The translations under genes and the position numbers were made by a program. 64,000 nucleotides of DNA from positions 1 to 64,000 of the forward strand of contig NZ_BAGC01000050.1 of the NCBI RefSeq assembly GCF_000308655.1, in the 5' to 3' direction. The notes beneath the pieces were generated by a model, which was given only the letters and a program-made list of their open reading frames with translations, searched no databases and had not been told where the DNA came from. Position 1 is the first letter of the stretch. Each line of letters begins with the position of its first letter. Below are positions 18,975 to 28,043 of this stretch, piece by piece. Source of the DNA: Nocardia niigatensis NBRC 100131. Lineage in GTDB: Bacteria > Actinomycetota > Actinomycetes > Mycobacteriales > Mycobacteriaceae.

Positions 18975-20438
18975 ATGAACACACCGCGGATCGCCATCGT
19001 GGGCGCCGGAATCTCCGGGATCTGCATGGCCGTGGCTCTACAGCGGGCCGGATTCACCGACTTCACCGTCTACGAGAAGGCCCACGATTACGGCGGCACG
19101 TGGCGTGACAACAGCTATCCGGGCCTGACGTGTGATGTGCCCTCGCGGTACTACCAATTCCGCTTCGCCATGAATCCCGGCTGGTCACAGCTGTATTCGG
19201 CCGGGCCGGAGATCAAGGAGTACCTGGTCGGCGTGGCCCGCGAGCACGGGCTGCACCGTCACACCCGCTTCGGGACCGAGGTGACCGCCGCGGAGTTCGA
19301 CGGCGACGGCTGGCAGCTCACCACTTCCGACGGGGTACCGCGCCGCTTCGACTTCGTGCTGTGCGCAACGGGTTTCCTGCACCACCCGACCTGGCCCGAC
19401 ATCCCCGGCCTGGACGAATTCGCCGGCCCGGTCATGCATTCGGCGCGCTGGCGGCACGACGTCGAGATCACCGGCAAGCGGGTGGGTGTGATCGGCACCG
19501 GTTCCACCGGCACCCAGTTGGTGAGCGCGATGGCCGGTGACGCGGCGAAAGTGGTGCTGTTCCAGCGCACTCCGCAGTGGATCCTGCCGACGGTGAACCG
19601 GTCGTACACGAAGGTGTCGAAGCGGCTGTACCAGCTGTTCCCCGCGCTGGGCGCGGTCCCCTACTGGTTCAATCGCGCAGCCTTCGCAGTGTTCTCGCAG
19701 GGTCTGGTGCATCCGGGCCGGGTGCGCCGGTTGATCCAGTGGGTGGTGGAGCGGAACCTGCGGTCGGTCAAGGACCCCGAGCTGCGCCGCAAGCTGACGC
19801 CCGACTATCAGGCCATGTGCAAGCGGCTGGTGGTGTCCGACCGCTTCTACCGGGTGGTGCAGCGACCCGATGTCGAGCTGGTGACCGAGGGCATCGACGC
19901 CATCGGGAAACGCGGGGTGTCGACCGCCGACGGCCGCCTGCACGAGCTCGACATCCTGGTACTGGCAACGGGTTTCGACTCGCACGCCTTCATGCGTCCG
20001 ATGGCGATCACCGGCACCGGCGGCCGCACCCTGGATCAGGCCTGGGCCGACGGTCCGCGGGCTTTCGAGGGCGTCATGATGCCGGGCTTCCCGAACCTGT
20101 TCATGCTCGTCGGCCCGCACAGTCCGTTCGCCAATCACCCGCTGACCGCGGTCGCCGAGGCGCAGTCCGCCCGCATCGTCAGCTGGCTGAAGCGTTGGCA
20201 GGCCGGTGAATTCGCGACCGTCGTCCCGACGCGCGCCGCCACCGACCGCTACAACGCGCGCATGCGGGCCGCCGCCCCGAGCACGGTGTGGACCACCGGC
20301 TGCAACAGCTGGTACCTGGGCAGAGACGGGCTGCCCGAGCTGTGGCCGTGGACGCCGGGACGCTACGAGAAGCTGATCCGCAGCGCACCGGATCCGGTCG
20401 ACTACGACCTGAATCAGCGCGTGCCGAGCGGGAAGTGA
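18975..20438 (+). CDS. FAD/NADPH monooxygenase, Baeyer-Villiger type
   Basis: The 487-residue flavoprotein starts with the FAD motif GAGISG (residues 10-15) and carries the Baeyer-Villiger fingerprint FAGPVMHSARW near 150, then the NADPH motif GTGSTGTQ near 175. ATGF motifs near 133 and 340 are also typical. Such enzymes insert oxygen beside a ketone to give an ester or lactone. It lies head-to-head with a zinc alcohol dehydrogenase across 140 bases. Substrate is unknown. Confidence 0.92.
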   Translation: MNTPRIAIVGAGISGICMAVALQRAGFTDFTVYEKAHDYGGTWRDNSYPGLTCDVPSRYYQFRFAMNPGWSQLYSAGPEIKEYLVGVAREHGLHRHTRFGTEVTAAEFDGDGWQLTTSDGVPRRFDFVLCATGFLHHPTWPDIPGLDEFAGPVMHSARWRHDVEITGKRVGVIGTGSTGTQLVSAMAGDAAKVVLFQRTPQWILPTVNRSYTKVSKRLYQLFPALGAVPYWFNRAAFAVFSQGLVHPGRVRRLIQWVVERNLRSVKDPELRRKLTPDYQAMCKRLVVSDRFYRVVQRPDVELVTEGIDAIGKRGVSTADGRLHELDILVLATGFDSHAFMRPMAITGTGGRTLDQAWADGPRAFEGVMMPGFPNLFMLVGPHSPFANHPLTAVAEAQSARIVSWLKRWQAGEFATVVPTRAATDRYNARMRAAAPSTVWTTGCNSWYLGRDGLPELWPWTPGRYEKLIRSAPDPVDYDLNQRVPSGK

Positions 20439-20486
20439 CACCGTGGAACAGCGTTGTGGCGCTTCGTCTCCCGCCTGCGGCTCGGG

Positions 20487-21056
20487 TCAGGCGAAGGCGC
20501 GGCTGACCACCGGTACCACGAATTCCTCGAGCATGGCGCGCTCCTCGGCGGCATCACGTCCGGGTGCCGCGAGGAAGGAGACGATGATCCGGGTCAGCCA
20601 GCGCGCCAGCCGGCTGCGTTCGGGATCGGTGAGCGCGGTGGGCGTGAACAGGCCCGCCGCAATGGATTCGATGACGTCGGAGTCCTGACTGATGCGGCCG
20701 GCCGCACCGGATTCGCCGGGCCGGAACCAGGCGATGAGCATCGGGTCGGCCCGTACCGCCTGAATGGCGCCCAGCATCGCGGTGACCACCTTCTCGCCGG
20801 GATCCTCGATCGCGCCGACCTGCGTGAACACACCCGCGGCGATGCGGCGGGTGGCGCGGTGCACGAAGGCCAGGCGAACGGCCTGCCGGTTCTCGAAGTA
20901 CCGGTAGAGGGTCGCCCGGGAGCATCCGGCCGCCTTGGCGATATCGCCCATGCCGACCGCGGTGACGCCGCGCTCGGCGAACAGGCACGCGGCCGCGTCG
21001 AGGATGCGTTCGGCGGCCAGGTCGGCGCGATCGTCGGCCAGCCAGTCTCGGCTCAT
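20487..21056 (-). CDS. TetR-family transcriptional regulator
   Basis: A 189-residue regulator with the TetR helix-turn-helix at about residues 18-62 (ILDAAACLFAERGVTAVGMG, then CSRATLYRYFENRQ) and a helical ligand-binding C-terminus. The start at 21056 (MSRDWLAD) is the best-placed ATG; longer versions read through low-complexity sequence. It lies 133 bases downstream of the P450 gene on the same strand, so it may control that gene or the monooxygenase-dehydrogenase pair to its left. Confidence 0.9.
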   Translation of the reverse strand: MSRDWLADDRADLAAERILDAAACLFAERGVTAVGMGDIAKAAGCSRATLYRYFENRQAVRLAFVHRATRRIAAGVFTQVGAIEDPGEKVVTAMLGAIQAVRADPMLIAWFRPGESGAAGRISQDSDVIESIAAGLFTPTALTDPERSRLARWLTRIIVSFLAAPGRDAAEERAMLEEFVVPVVSRAFA

Positions 21057-21189
21057 GCGATATCCCTTCGGTGCGGCGGGGTCCGGCGGCGGGGCAGCCG
21101 CCACCGGACCCACTCGTTCACACTCTGCCCGTGCGATGCGCGTGCGATGCGACCGGGCCGACCTTGCGCGGTGGCCGGCCCGGGTGTGG

Positions 21190-22425
21190 TCAGGCCGTCG
21201 CCCGGAACGGGACGGAGATCGGCCAGCGCACGTAGTTGCCGTGCGCCCACTGCACCGTGTCGAGATCGACGGTGAAGTCCGGGCAGCGGGTGAGCAGTTC
21301 CTCGAGGGCCACGCGCGCCACCATGCGGGCGGCGGCCGCGCCCAGGCAATGGTGGTGGCCGTGGCTGAAGGTCATGATGCGCTTGGGGTTGCGGCGGACG
21401 TCGAGTTCGGCTGCGGTGGGCCCGAATTCGCGTTCGTCGCGGTTGGCCGACCCGTAGAGCAGCAGCACCCGGCGGCCCGCGGGAATGGTGACGCCGTGCA
21501 GCTCCACGTCGCGGGTGGCGGTGCGGGCCAGGCCCTGCACCGGGGAGGTCATGCGCAGGAATTCCTCGACGGCGTCGGGGATGAGCGCTGGGTTGTCCAC
21601 CAGCAGGCGGCGCTGTTCGGGGAAGGCGGTGAGCAATTGCACCGCGCCGCCGAGGTTTCCGGTGGTGGTGTCGTTGCCGCCGGTGATCATGGTGAAGGCG
21701 AAGCCGAGCATGGCGAGCAGGCCCTCGTTGTCGCCGTCCGCGCCGAGCCCGGAGGCCAGCAGGTGCGAGATGGTGTCATCGCCGGGCTGCTGGCGGCGGC
21801 GGTCGATGAGTTCGCTGAAGTAGCCGACCATCTCACCGACCGCGGTGAAGGCGCGCTGGTCTCCGGCGGCCAGGCCCGCGCCTTCGACCGCGCCGCCGAC
21901 GATGTTCTCGGTCCACGCGTCGAACTTGACCCGATCCTGTTCCGGCACACCGAGATAGTGCGCCACCACCATGGTGGGCAGCGGCTTGAACAGGTCCTTG
22001 ACGATGTCGCCCGAGCCCGCGGCCCGCAGGCCCTCGATGCGCTGGACGACGAAGTCGCGCACCTCGGGTTCGACCGAATTGACCTGCCGCGGCGTGAATC
22101 CCGGTGAGACCCGGCGGCGGAAGTCGGTGTGGTCGGGCGGATCCATGAAGACGAACGGCTTGGCGGCGCCGAAGCCGGCGGCCAGCAGGTCGACGTAGTC
22201 GACGGTCAGGCCGGAGGCCGAGGAGAAGGTCTCGGGGTCCCGCGCGGCCGCGTACACGTCCGCGTGCCGGGACAGGACGTAGAAGTCGTCGGATTCGCGG
22301 CCCTCGGGGACGGCCCGGTGGACCGGATCATGGTCGCGCAGCTGGGAATACATGGGATACGGATCGCGCCAGGTTTCCCCGGAGCGCAGTTCGAATCGCA
22401 CCGCATGAGACGCCGTTGAACTCAT
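21190..22425 (-). CDS. Cytochrome P450
   Basis: The 411-residue class I bacterial P450 has the haem-ligand motif FSHGHHHCLG (Cys near residue 360), the I-helix TGGNDTTT near 240 and the ExxR of helix K in EEFLRM near 290 region followed by ARTATRD. It would need a ferredoxin and reductase, neither of which is adjacent. The start at 22425 (MSSTASHAV) fits the family. An inverted repeat lies 13 bases upstream. Substrate is unknown. Confidence 0.93.
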   Translation of the reverse strand: MSSTASHAVRFELRSGETWRDPYPMYSQLRDHDPVHRAVPEGRESDDFYVLSRHADVYAAARDPETFSSASGLTVDYVDLLAAGFGAAKPFVFMDPPDHTDFRRRVSPGFTPRQVNSVEPEVRDFVVQRIEGLRAAGSGDIVKDLFKPLPTMVVAHYLGVPEQDRVKFDAWTENIVGGAVEGAGLAAGDQRAFTAVGEMVGYFSELIDRRRQQPGDDTISHLLASGLGADGDNEGLLAMLGFAFTMITGGNDTTTGNLGGAVQLLTAFPEQRRLLVDNPALIPDAVEEFLRMTSPVQGLARTATRDVELHGVTIPAGRRVLLLYGSANRDEREFGPTAAELDVRRNPKRIMTFSHGHHHCLGAAAARMVARVALEELLTRCPDFTVDLDTVQWAHGNYVRWPISVPFRATA

Positions 22426-22437
22426 GAACCGACCGTA

Positions 22438-22459
22438 AGACAAAACTAACGATATGTCT
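22438..22459. promoter_or_regulatory. Inverted repeat upstream of P450
   Basis: AGACA-N12-TGTCT spans 22 bases just upstream of the P450 ATG, in the spacer that also follows the phospholipase gene. Its size and place suit a TetR-family operator, and a tetR gene is downstream of the P450. Arms are short, so this is tentative. Confidence 0.35.
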
Positions 22460-22507
22460 AGAACTCGTGCCAGAACTGTCCCCTTGTGCCAGTCGGCTGG
22501 CTTCGCG

Positions 22508-25189
22508 CTAGAGCACCCGGAAACGCGCGGGACGGGCCAGCGACCGGCCCGCGTCATCCAGGTGATGCAGCAGATACGAACCGGTGGGCAGCGGTCCGGA
22601 CCGCAGCCGCGCATCGGCCGGTACCGCCGCCGACCCGACCTGCCGCATACCCGCCACCGTGGCGACTCCCGCCGCGTCCGGCTGGCCGGCGACCGGCAGA
22701 ACCACCTGATCCCGCGTCACCCCGTTCCCCAGGGCGAGCGTGCGCAGCGCGGGCGTCGCGGGCACCGCGGCGGCCAGACCGCCGGGATCGGCGTAGACGG
22801 CGAGCCGATGCCCGGCCACGGCGCCCGCGAGGCTGTAGCTGACCACCAGGTCCCGGCCGGGTTCGTAGAGGGACCGGTCCAGCAGCAGCCGGTCGAAGGG
22901 CGCGGCGTCGTCCGCGGTGGTCCCGGCGGCGCCCGTCTCCACGAATCCGCGTGCCCGGCACCAGAATCCGGCATCGGAGGCGGCGGTCACCGAGAAGTCG
23001 TACCAGCCCGCGCCCTCGGCGGCGGCCTCGCAGGTCATCTCACGGTGTTCGGTCCCGCCCGCCGCGATATCGATGGTCCAGGGCCCGTCGTGACGGTAGG
23101 CGTTGGAGACGACCAGCACCGAAACCGGCTGCTTCCCACCGTTTTCGAATGTCCACACGAGCTTGCGCTTACCGGAGGTGGCGGCGGTAGCGGTGACCCG
23201 GAGCGCGCCGCACGGTCCGGTGATGTCGCCGGCGAAACGACGCTGGAAGCCGTCGGGGCCATAGACCGAGTAGTCGTAGTGGCCGTTCACCGCCGGAAAG
23301 TCCTGTGAGACAGAACCACCGCCGACAATGTCGAAACGCGTCGGCGTGAAGTCCCCGGCGAAGGCGTTCGGATGCACCCGGCAGTGCACGGTGCCGGTAC
23401 CGCCGTTGTCGATGGTGAGGGTGATCCCGCCCTGCTCGCCGGGCGCGCAGCGAGCCTGCATCCGGTACGGCAGCGGCACCCGCGCCCGGCTGCCGCTCTG
23501 CTGCTTCGGCAGGCGCTGCACGAACGGAAGTGGTTGCGCGACACCGGACATCGGCTGATCGGCCCGCGCGGCGGCGGCGGGCAGGATGAGGGTGCGGCGC
23601 GCGCCGAAGTCGAACAGCGAGGACAGGTCGCCGCACACCTCCCGCCGCCACGGGCTGATATTCGGTTCGGCGACGCCGGTGACCCGCTCCAGGAGCCGCA
23701 ATACCGAAGTGTGGTCGAACAATTCGGAGCAGACGGCCTGTTTGCTCCACGGCGACACGACGATCGCGGGTGTCCGCGCGCCCAGTCCGACATTGTGGCG
23801 GCCGAAGTACTCACCCGCCGCGCCCGCCGGTGGCGCGGGCGCCGGGACGTGGTCGAAGTACCCGTCGTTCTCGTCGTAGTTGAGGATGAACACCGTCTTG
23901 TTCCAGACGTCCGGGTGTTCGGCGAGCGCCTCGAGCACTCCGCGCACCATGGCCTGCCCATTGCGCGGGCCCATGACCGGATGCTCGCAGTCGACGTAGG
24001 GCGCGACGATCCACGACACCGTGGGCAGCCGTCCGGTCGCCACGTCGGCGCGGAAGGATTCCACCAGCGTGCCGGTGCGCGACCGCAGCAGTCCTCGCTC
24101 CACGAGCGCCCGCTGCCCGGGCGTCAGTTCGTCCAACCCCCGCTTCAGGTCGGCGGCGTAGGCGGGTTCGAGGCTCGGATCGCGTTGCAGGTCGCTGTAG
24201 TAGCGGAAGAAGTTCTCGAAGGCGAGGCCGCGGCCGCCGTTCGTGTATTTCAGCACGACGCGGGCGGCTTCGCGGAACGGCAGGAAGAAGTCGAGCGCGT
24301 TGTCGGTGTAGTTGTCCCACTCCTGGTAGACGCGCCAGCCGATGCCACGCTCCTGGAGTCGTTCGGCATAGGTGGTCCAGGGCAGGCCGAAGATGACGTC
24401 GTTGACGTAGCGCCCGGCGTCGGGGCTGAGCAGGGCGTCGTAGAGGAACAGATTGCCGGTGCGCGGCGTGACCAGCCCGGCCAGCGACTCGGCGACCGAC
24501 TGCGGGAGGGCGCTGGTCAGGCCGTGCACCATCCCCATGACGGCGTCCACGATCCCGGCCACCGGCAGGCTGCGCATCCAGCGCAGTTTGAGGTCGTCGG
24601 CGAACAGCGAGACCTGCAGCGATTCCGCGAAATTGTCCAGGGCCAGCGGGTTTTCCACGGTGCCGGTGAACAGGTACATGCGATTGGGGTCGGTGGGCCC
24701 GTTCACCGAGCAGTGGTAGCCGTCGCACAGGGTGAACGCCTCGGCGAGCTGGTAGTAGAAGCCCAGGCTGTCGCGGTCGTAGCCGACCATGGTGCCCTCG
24801 CCCTTGGCGGGGATCCAGCCGTCGTGCCGGCCGAAGGCGAAAGCGTCATGGCCGGTGCGGGTTCCGTGATCGGTGCCATCGATGTTCTGCAGTGTGGTGG
24901 TGTACGGCAGGACGACGCGGCCGCCGTCGGGCTGGTGGAAGACCGAGCGTCCGGTGGGCAGTTGCAGCGCGTTGAGATCGGCGTAGCCGCGCACGCCGGC
25001 CATGGCGCCGTAGTAGTGGTCGAAGGAGCGGTTCTCCTGCATGAGGACGACCACGTGCTCGATCCGGTCCCAGCCGCCGGGCGGGGCCGGTTCGGCCCAG
25101 GCCTGTACCAGGCTCGGCGGGAGCATCGACATCGCTCCGGCCGCACCACCCAACTGCGCGGCGTGCTTCAGAAAACGCCTCCGATCCAT
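22508..25189 (-). CDS. Tat-exported phosphocholine-type phospholipase C
   Basis: The 893-residue protein begins MDRRRFLKH, a twin-arginine signal. The catalytic phosphoesterase domain (about residues 35-540) shows QENRSFDHYYG near 52, NDGYFDHVPAP near 455 and ELFDHTSVLR near 500, the metal and nucleophile motifs of the PlcH/PlcN/PlcA-D family. Two beta-sandwich DUF756 domains follow (about 555-725). A further C-terminal segment of about 165 residues makes it longer than usual members. It would cleave phosphatidylcholine or sphingomyelin outside the cell. An ATG at 25207 could add six residues. Confidence 0.92.
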   Translation of the reverse strand: MDRRRFLKHAAQLGGAAGAMSMLPPSLVQAWAEPAPPGGWDRIEHVVVLMQENRSFDHYYGAMAGVRGYADLNALQLPTGRSVFHQPDGGRVVLPYTTTLQNIDGTDHGTRTGHDAFAFGRHDGWIPAKGEGTMVGYDRDSLGFYYQLAEAFTLCDGYHCSVNGPTDPNRMYLFTGTVENPLALDNFAESLQVSLFADDLKLRWMRSLPVAGIVDAVMGMVHGLTSALPQSVAESLAGLVTPRTGNLFLYDALLSPDAGRYVNDVIFGLPWTTYAERLQERGIGWRVYQEWDNYTDNALDFFLPFREAARVVLKYTNGGRGLAFENFFRYYSDLQRDPSLEPAYAADLKRGLDELTPGQRALVERGLLRSRTGTLVESFRADVATGRLPTVSWIVAPYVDCEHPVMGPRNGQAMVRGVLEALAEHPDVWNKTVFILNYDENDGYFDHVPAPAPPAGAAGEYFGRHNVGLGARTPAIVVSPWSKQAVCSELFDHTSVLRLLERVTGVAEPNISPWRREVCGDLSSLFDFGARRTLILPAAAARADQPMSGVAQPLPFVQRLPKQQSGSRARVPLPYRMQARCAPGEQGGITLTIDNGGTGTVHCRVHPNAFAGDFTPTRFDIVGGGSVSQDFPAVNGHYDYSVYGPDGFQRRFAGDITGPCGALRVTATAATSGKRKLVWTFENGGKQPVSVLVVSNAYRHDGPWTIDIAAGGTEHREMTCEAAAEGAGWYDFSVTAASDAGFWCRARGFVETGAAGTTADDAAPFDRLLLDRSLYEPGRDLVVSYSLAGAVAGHRLAVYADPGGLAAAVPATPALRTLALGNGVTRDQVVLPVAGQPDAAGVATVAGMRQVGSAAVPADARLRSGPLPTGSYLLHHLDDAGRSLARPARFRVL

Positions 25190-25337
25190 GGCAACCCCTG
25201 TGAGCATAGGAACGGCTACCGTCGAGGATCGCCGATCGAGCTTGGGGGTTCGTGGCGGTGAGGGGGATCTGTAATGAAGGGTCAGTTAATCATTGACTCG
25301 GGACGTCGCGGATCTGTCACATGACATTAACCGCTGT

Positions 25338-26474
25338 TCAGACGGTGTTGTCCTGGTCGCGAACCAGCACGAAGACAAGTTCGGTATCGCCGATGCGCAG
25401 CACCGCTCCGTCGGACAATAATCCGCTGTCGGCAACCCGCGCGCCATCGACATAGACCCCGTTGGAGGAGTGCAGGTCCTTGATCACCCAGGTGTGCCCG
25501 TTGTCGATGAGCAGCGCGTGGTGGCGGCTGACCCGGCCGTCGGCGAGCGTGATGTCGTTGTCGGACAGGCGGCCGATGCGGGTGGTGGAGCCGGTCACCG
25601 GGAAGACGTGGCCGGAGCGGTCGCGCAGCAGTGCCTTCGGTTCGTGCCAGCCGCGGTCGACGATGGTGGTGGCGCGGGTGGCCGAGGCCGCCGCGACCGC
25701 GCGCACGCTGAGCGGATCCTGGCGCAGGATGCGCGATTCCAGTTCCCGGATGCGATGCCCCGGATCGATGCCGAGCTCGTCGGCGAGGATGCCGCGCAGT
25801 CGGCGGGACGCCTCGAGCGCGTCGGACTGCCTGCCGGTCAGGTAGAGCGCGGTGATCAGCTGCTCCCAGAGGGATTCGCGCAGTGGATGATCGCGCACCA
25901 GCAGCGCGAGTTCGGAGACCACGCCCTCGGCGCGGCCCTGGGCGATATCGGCCTCGGCGCGGGCCTCGATGACGCCGATGCGCTCGTCGTCGAGGGCGAC
26001 GGCGTAGGCGTCGGCGAAGCCGAGCCCGCGCAGATCGGACAGGACGGGTCCGCGCCACTGGGCGAGCGCGTCGGAGAGGGTGTCGGTGGCCACGGTGAAG
26101 CGGCCCGCGGAGAGGGCGCGCAGGCCGTTCTCGCGGCGGGTCCGGAAGCGGAAGACATCACAGGCGGCGTCCTCGAGCACGATGCGGTAGCCGGTGCCCA
26201 TGTGCTGCAGCATATTCCGGGCGTCGATGCCGCCGTCGCGCAGCGGCTTGCGCAGATTGGAGATGATGGCGTGCAGGCTGACGCGCACGTCGGGCGGCGG
26301 GCTGTCCTCCCAGACCGCGCTGGCCAGGGCCTCCACCGATACCGGGCGGTTGGCATTGATCGCGAGATAGGCGAGCACGGCACGCTGTTTGGGCCCGCCC
26401 AGCTGCTGCGCGACCCCGTCGATGGTCAACTGCACCGGCCCGAGCACCCCGACCCGCGCGCGCCCGCCGCCCAT
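25338..26474 (-). CDS. EmbR-like SARP regulator with FHA domain
   Basis: The 378-residue protein has an OmpR/SARP winged-helix DNA-binding domain (about residues 1-100), a bacterial transcriptional activation domain (about 100-245) and a C-terminal FHA domain (about 285-365) with TRIGRLSDND, VSRHHA and SSNGVYV, which bind phosphothreonine. This is the layout of M. tuberculosis EmbR, which is controlled by a Ser/Thr kinase. The start at 26474 follows GGGAGGTCGGCA. A Ser/Thr kinase gene lies 1.6 kb away, a possible but unproven partner. Confidence 0.9.
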   Translation of the reverse strand: MGGGRARVGVLGPVQLTIDGVAQQLGGPKQRAVLAYLAINANRPVSVEALASAVWEDSPPPDVRVSLHAIISNLRKPLRDGGIDARNMLQHMGTGYRIVLEDAACDVFRFRTRRENGLRALSAGRFTVATDTLSDALAQWRGPVLSDLRGLGFADAYAVALDDERIGVIEARAEADIAQGRAEGVVSELALLVRDHPLRESLWEQLITALYLTGRQSDALEASRRLRGILADELGIDPGHRIRELESRILRQDPLSVRAVAAASATRATTIVDRGWHEPKALLRDRSGHVFPVTGSTTRIGRLSDNDITLADGRVSRHHALLIDNGHTWVIKDLHSSNGVYVDGARVADSGLLSDGAVLRIGDTELVFVLVRDQDNTV

Positions 26475-27002
26475 TGCCGACCTCCCGCCGGGCTCCAGCT
26501 GTCGTCCGCCACTGTAACCATCCACGGCCGGCCCACCCTCGCATCCGCCGAATTCCTTCTCACCGAACTGGTCGGTCCCCGAGCCGAATTCGTTCCACCC
26601 GGACTCGGAAACGACGAACATGCACCGGTGCGGGCGTTCCCAGCGGCATCCGAGCTGGAGCAGTATCGCGCGGCCGAGGCCAGGTACCGGTCCGACCTCA
26701 TCGCGATCTTGGAGGCCGAAGGCGTGGAGTCCTGGCCGTTCTACCGGATGACAGCCACACGGTGGAGCCGAATCCGGCAGCGGAACACAGTCTTCTACGA
26801 GCGTGTAGCCATAGGCCGGCCGACCGAGTACGTCGAGGAAATGGACGGGCATTCGTACTTCGCGCTGCCGTCCACTGCTGGGGAAAGGTACTCCAGCCGA
26901 TCACTGATTCGCGTCAATGGTCTCTCCCGCGATCGTGCAAAGGGCTCGATTTCGGGGATGGCTGGAGCATCTTTGGTGATCGGGAGTGAGTGGTTGGGAG
27001 AC
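26475..27002. other. Spacer between EmbR-like gene and IS3 remnant
   Basis: No convincing gene is seen. The plus strand reads open from about 26510 to 27005 and contains a protein-like stretch (ARYRSDLIAILEAEGVESW, FYRMTATRWSRIRQRN) but has no start codon with a ribosome binding site, so it may be a fragment of a lost gene. The minus strand carries the run-on of the IS3 transposase frame, which has no stop of its own inside the element. Confidence 0.4.
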
Positions 27003-27568
27003 TGACCGGTCCCCGATAACGGAACACCCGGTCTTCGAGTCCGGGTTATATTCGATCCAGTTTCAGTTGATGTCGCAGGCCACGGGGGGTGGGTGTGGCC
27101 GCAGCGAGCACTGTACTCGGCTGGGGTGAGATAGCCCAGCGCCGAATGCCTGTGCTGATGGTTGTGCTCGGTCTTGAAGTCGCCGATGACGACCCGCGCC
27201 TCGAGCCGACTCGTCCAGTGGTTGCGGTTGAAGCACTCAGCCCGTAGCCGCCGGTTGAACGACTCGATGAACCCGTTGTTCCACGGCGTTCCGGGCGGAA
27301 TGTAGACGATCCCGACCCGATCAGCGCAAAACTGTTGCAGTGCAGCCGAAATCATTTCCGGGCCGTTGTCCATGCGAAGCACCCTCGGTGGGCCGCCACG
27401 GATGGTGAACACCTTCTCCAGTTCGGTGACGAGTTTCTCGGCGGTGATCGACCGCTCCCGCACGGCCTCGGTGAGCCGGGCCTGCGCTTCGGAGAGCTCG
27501 GCCGCGCCCATCTCGACCACGTAGGTGCCCGCGGTCGGCGCGATGCGCCGCTCCCGATCGGCCATCAC
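27003..27568 (-). mobile_element. IS3-family remnant with truncated transposase
   Basis: The minus strand encodes the C-terminal half of an IS3-type OrfB integrase: VLRMDNGPEM, VYIPPGTPWNNGFIESFNRR, HNHQHRHSALGYLTPAEY. The second Asp and the Glu of the DDE triad are present; the first Asp and the OrfA part are missing. The first ~35 residues of the frame (from 27568) are unlike transposase, so the 5' side is a deletion junction or host fusion. TGACCGGTCCCCGATAAC at 27003 looks like the right IS end. The reading frame runs out of the element to 26795 without a native stop. Not expected to be active. Confidence 0.8.
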
Positions 27569-27833
27569 CAGGTAGCTCTATCGCAGATAAATCGCCGAGT
27601 CATCCACGGATGTTGTGGCAGTACGTGTGTGGGCCGGAGTCCGATGGTGGGTCGTGCTGAAGCTAGGCAGTTATCGACCAGTTGGTTTGTAACACAATCG
27701 AATTCCACGAATTCGGTGTACTTGCAGATGTAAGCGACGTTTGTTCGTACAGTTGGATTTGGTGGGGAGGCGATGCCTTTCCGCCACTCGGTATCGGCCC
27801 CACTGGAAGGCTGGACCGACGGAAAGGAACAGC

Positions 27834-27983
27834 ATGCTTACCAAGCAGATCCGCCGGATCGCGGTAGCAGCCACCTTCGCAGCTGCCGCGATCGCACTAC
27901 CCCTCACCGCAGCGCCTATCGCTCTGGCCGCGATGGTCGCGACCAACCTGGCTTATCTCGTGCCCGCCACCGTAGATAACTGA
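27834..27983 (+). CDS. Very small secreted peptide
   Basis: A 49-codon frame with start ATG preceded by GGAAAGGAACAGC. The product has a positively charged n-region (MLTKQIRR), an Ala-rich hydrophobic core and a likely cleavage around APIALA, leaving about 18-20 residues. It could be a real exported peptide or the surviving head of a secreted protein damaged by nearby IS activity. No family is recognised. The 265 bases before it contain nothing clear. Confidence 0.5.
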   Translation: MLTKQIRRIAVAATFAAAAIALPLTAAPIALAAMVATNLAYLVPATVDN

Positions 27984-28043
27984 GCCGGAGGGCCGTTCAC
28001 TGGTGTGTAGCGGCGGCGTCGATCGGAAGACGGGAGTCGGGGG

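Noticed and set aside
26426..26701. Minus-strand 91-codon frame before the EmbR-like gene
   Set aside because: Ser/Arg-rich shadow overlapping the EmbR-like start region, which has its own strong ribosome binding site at 26474.
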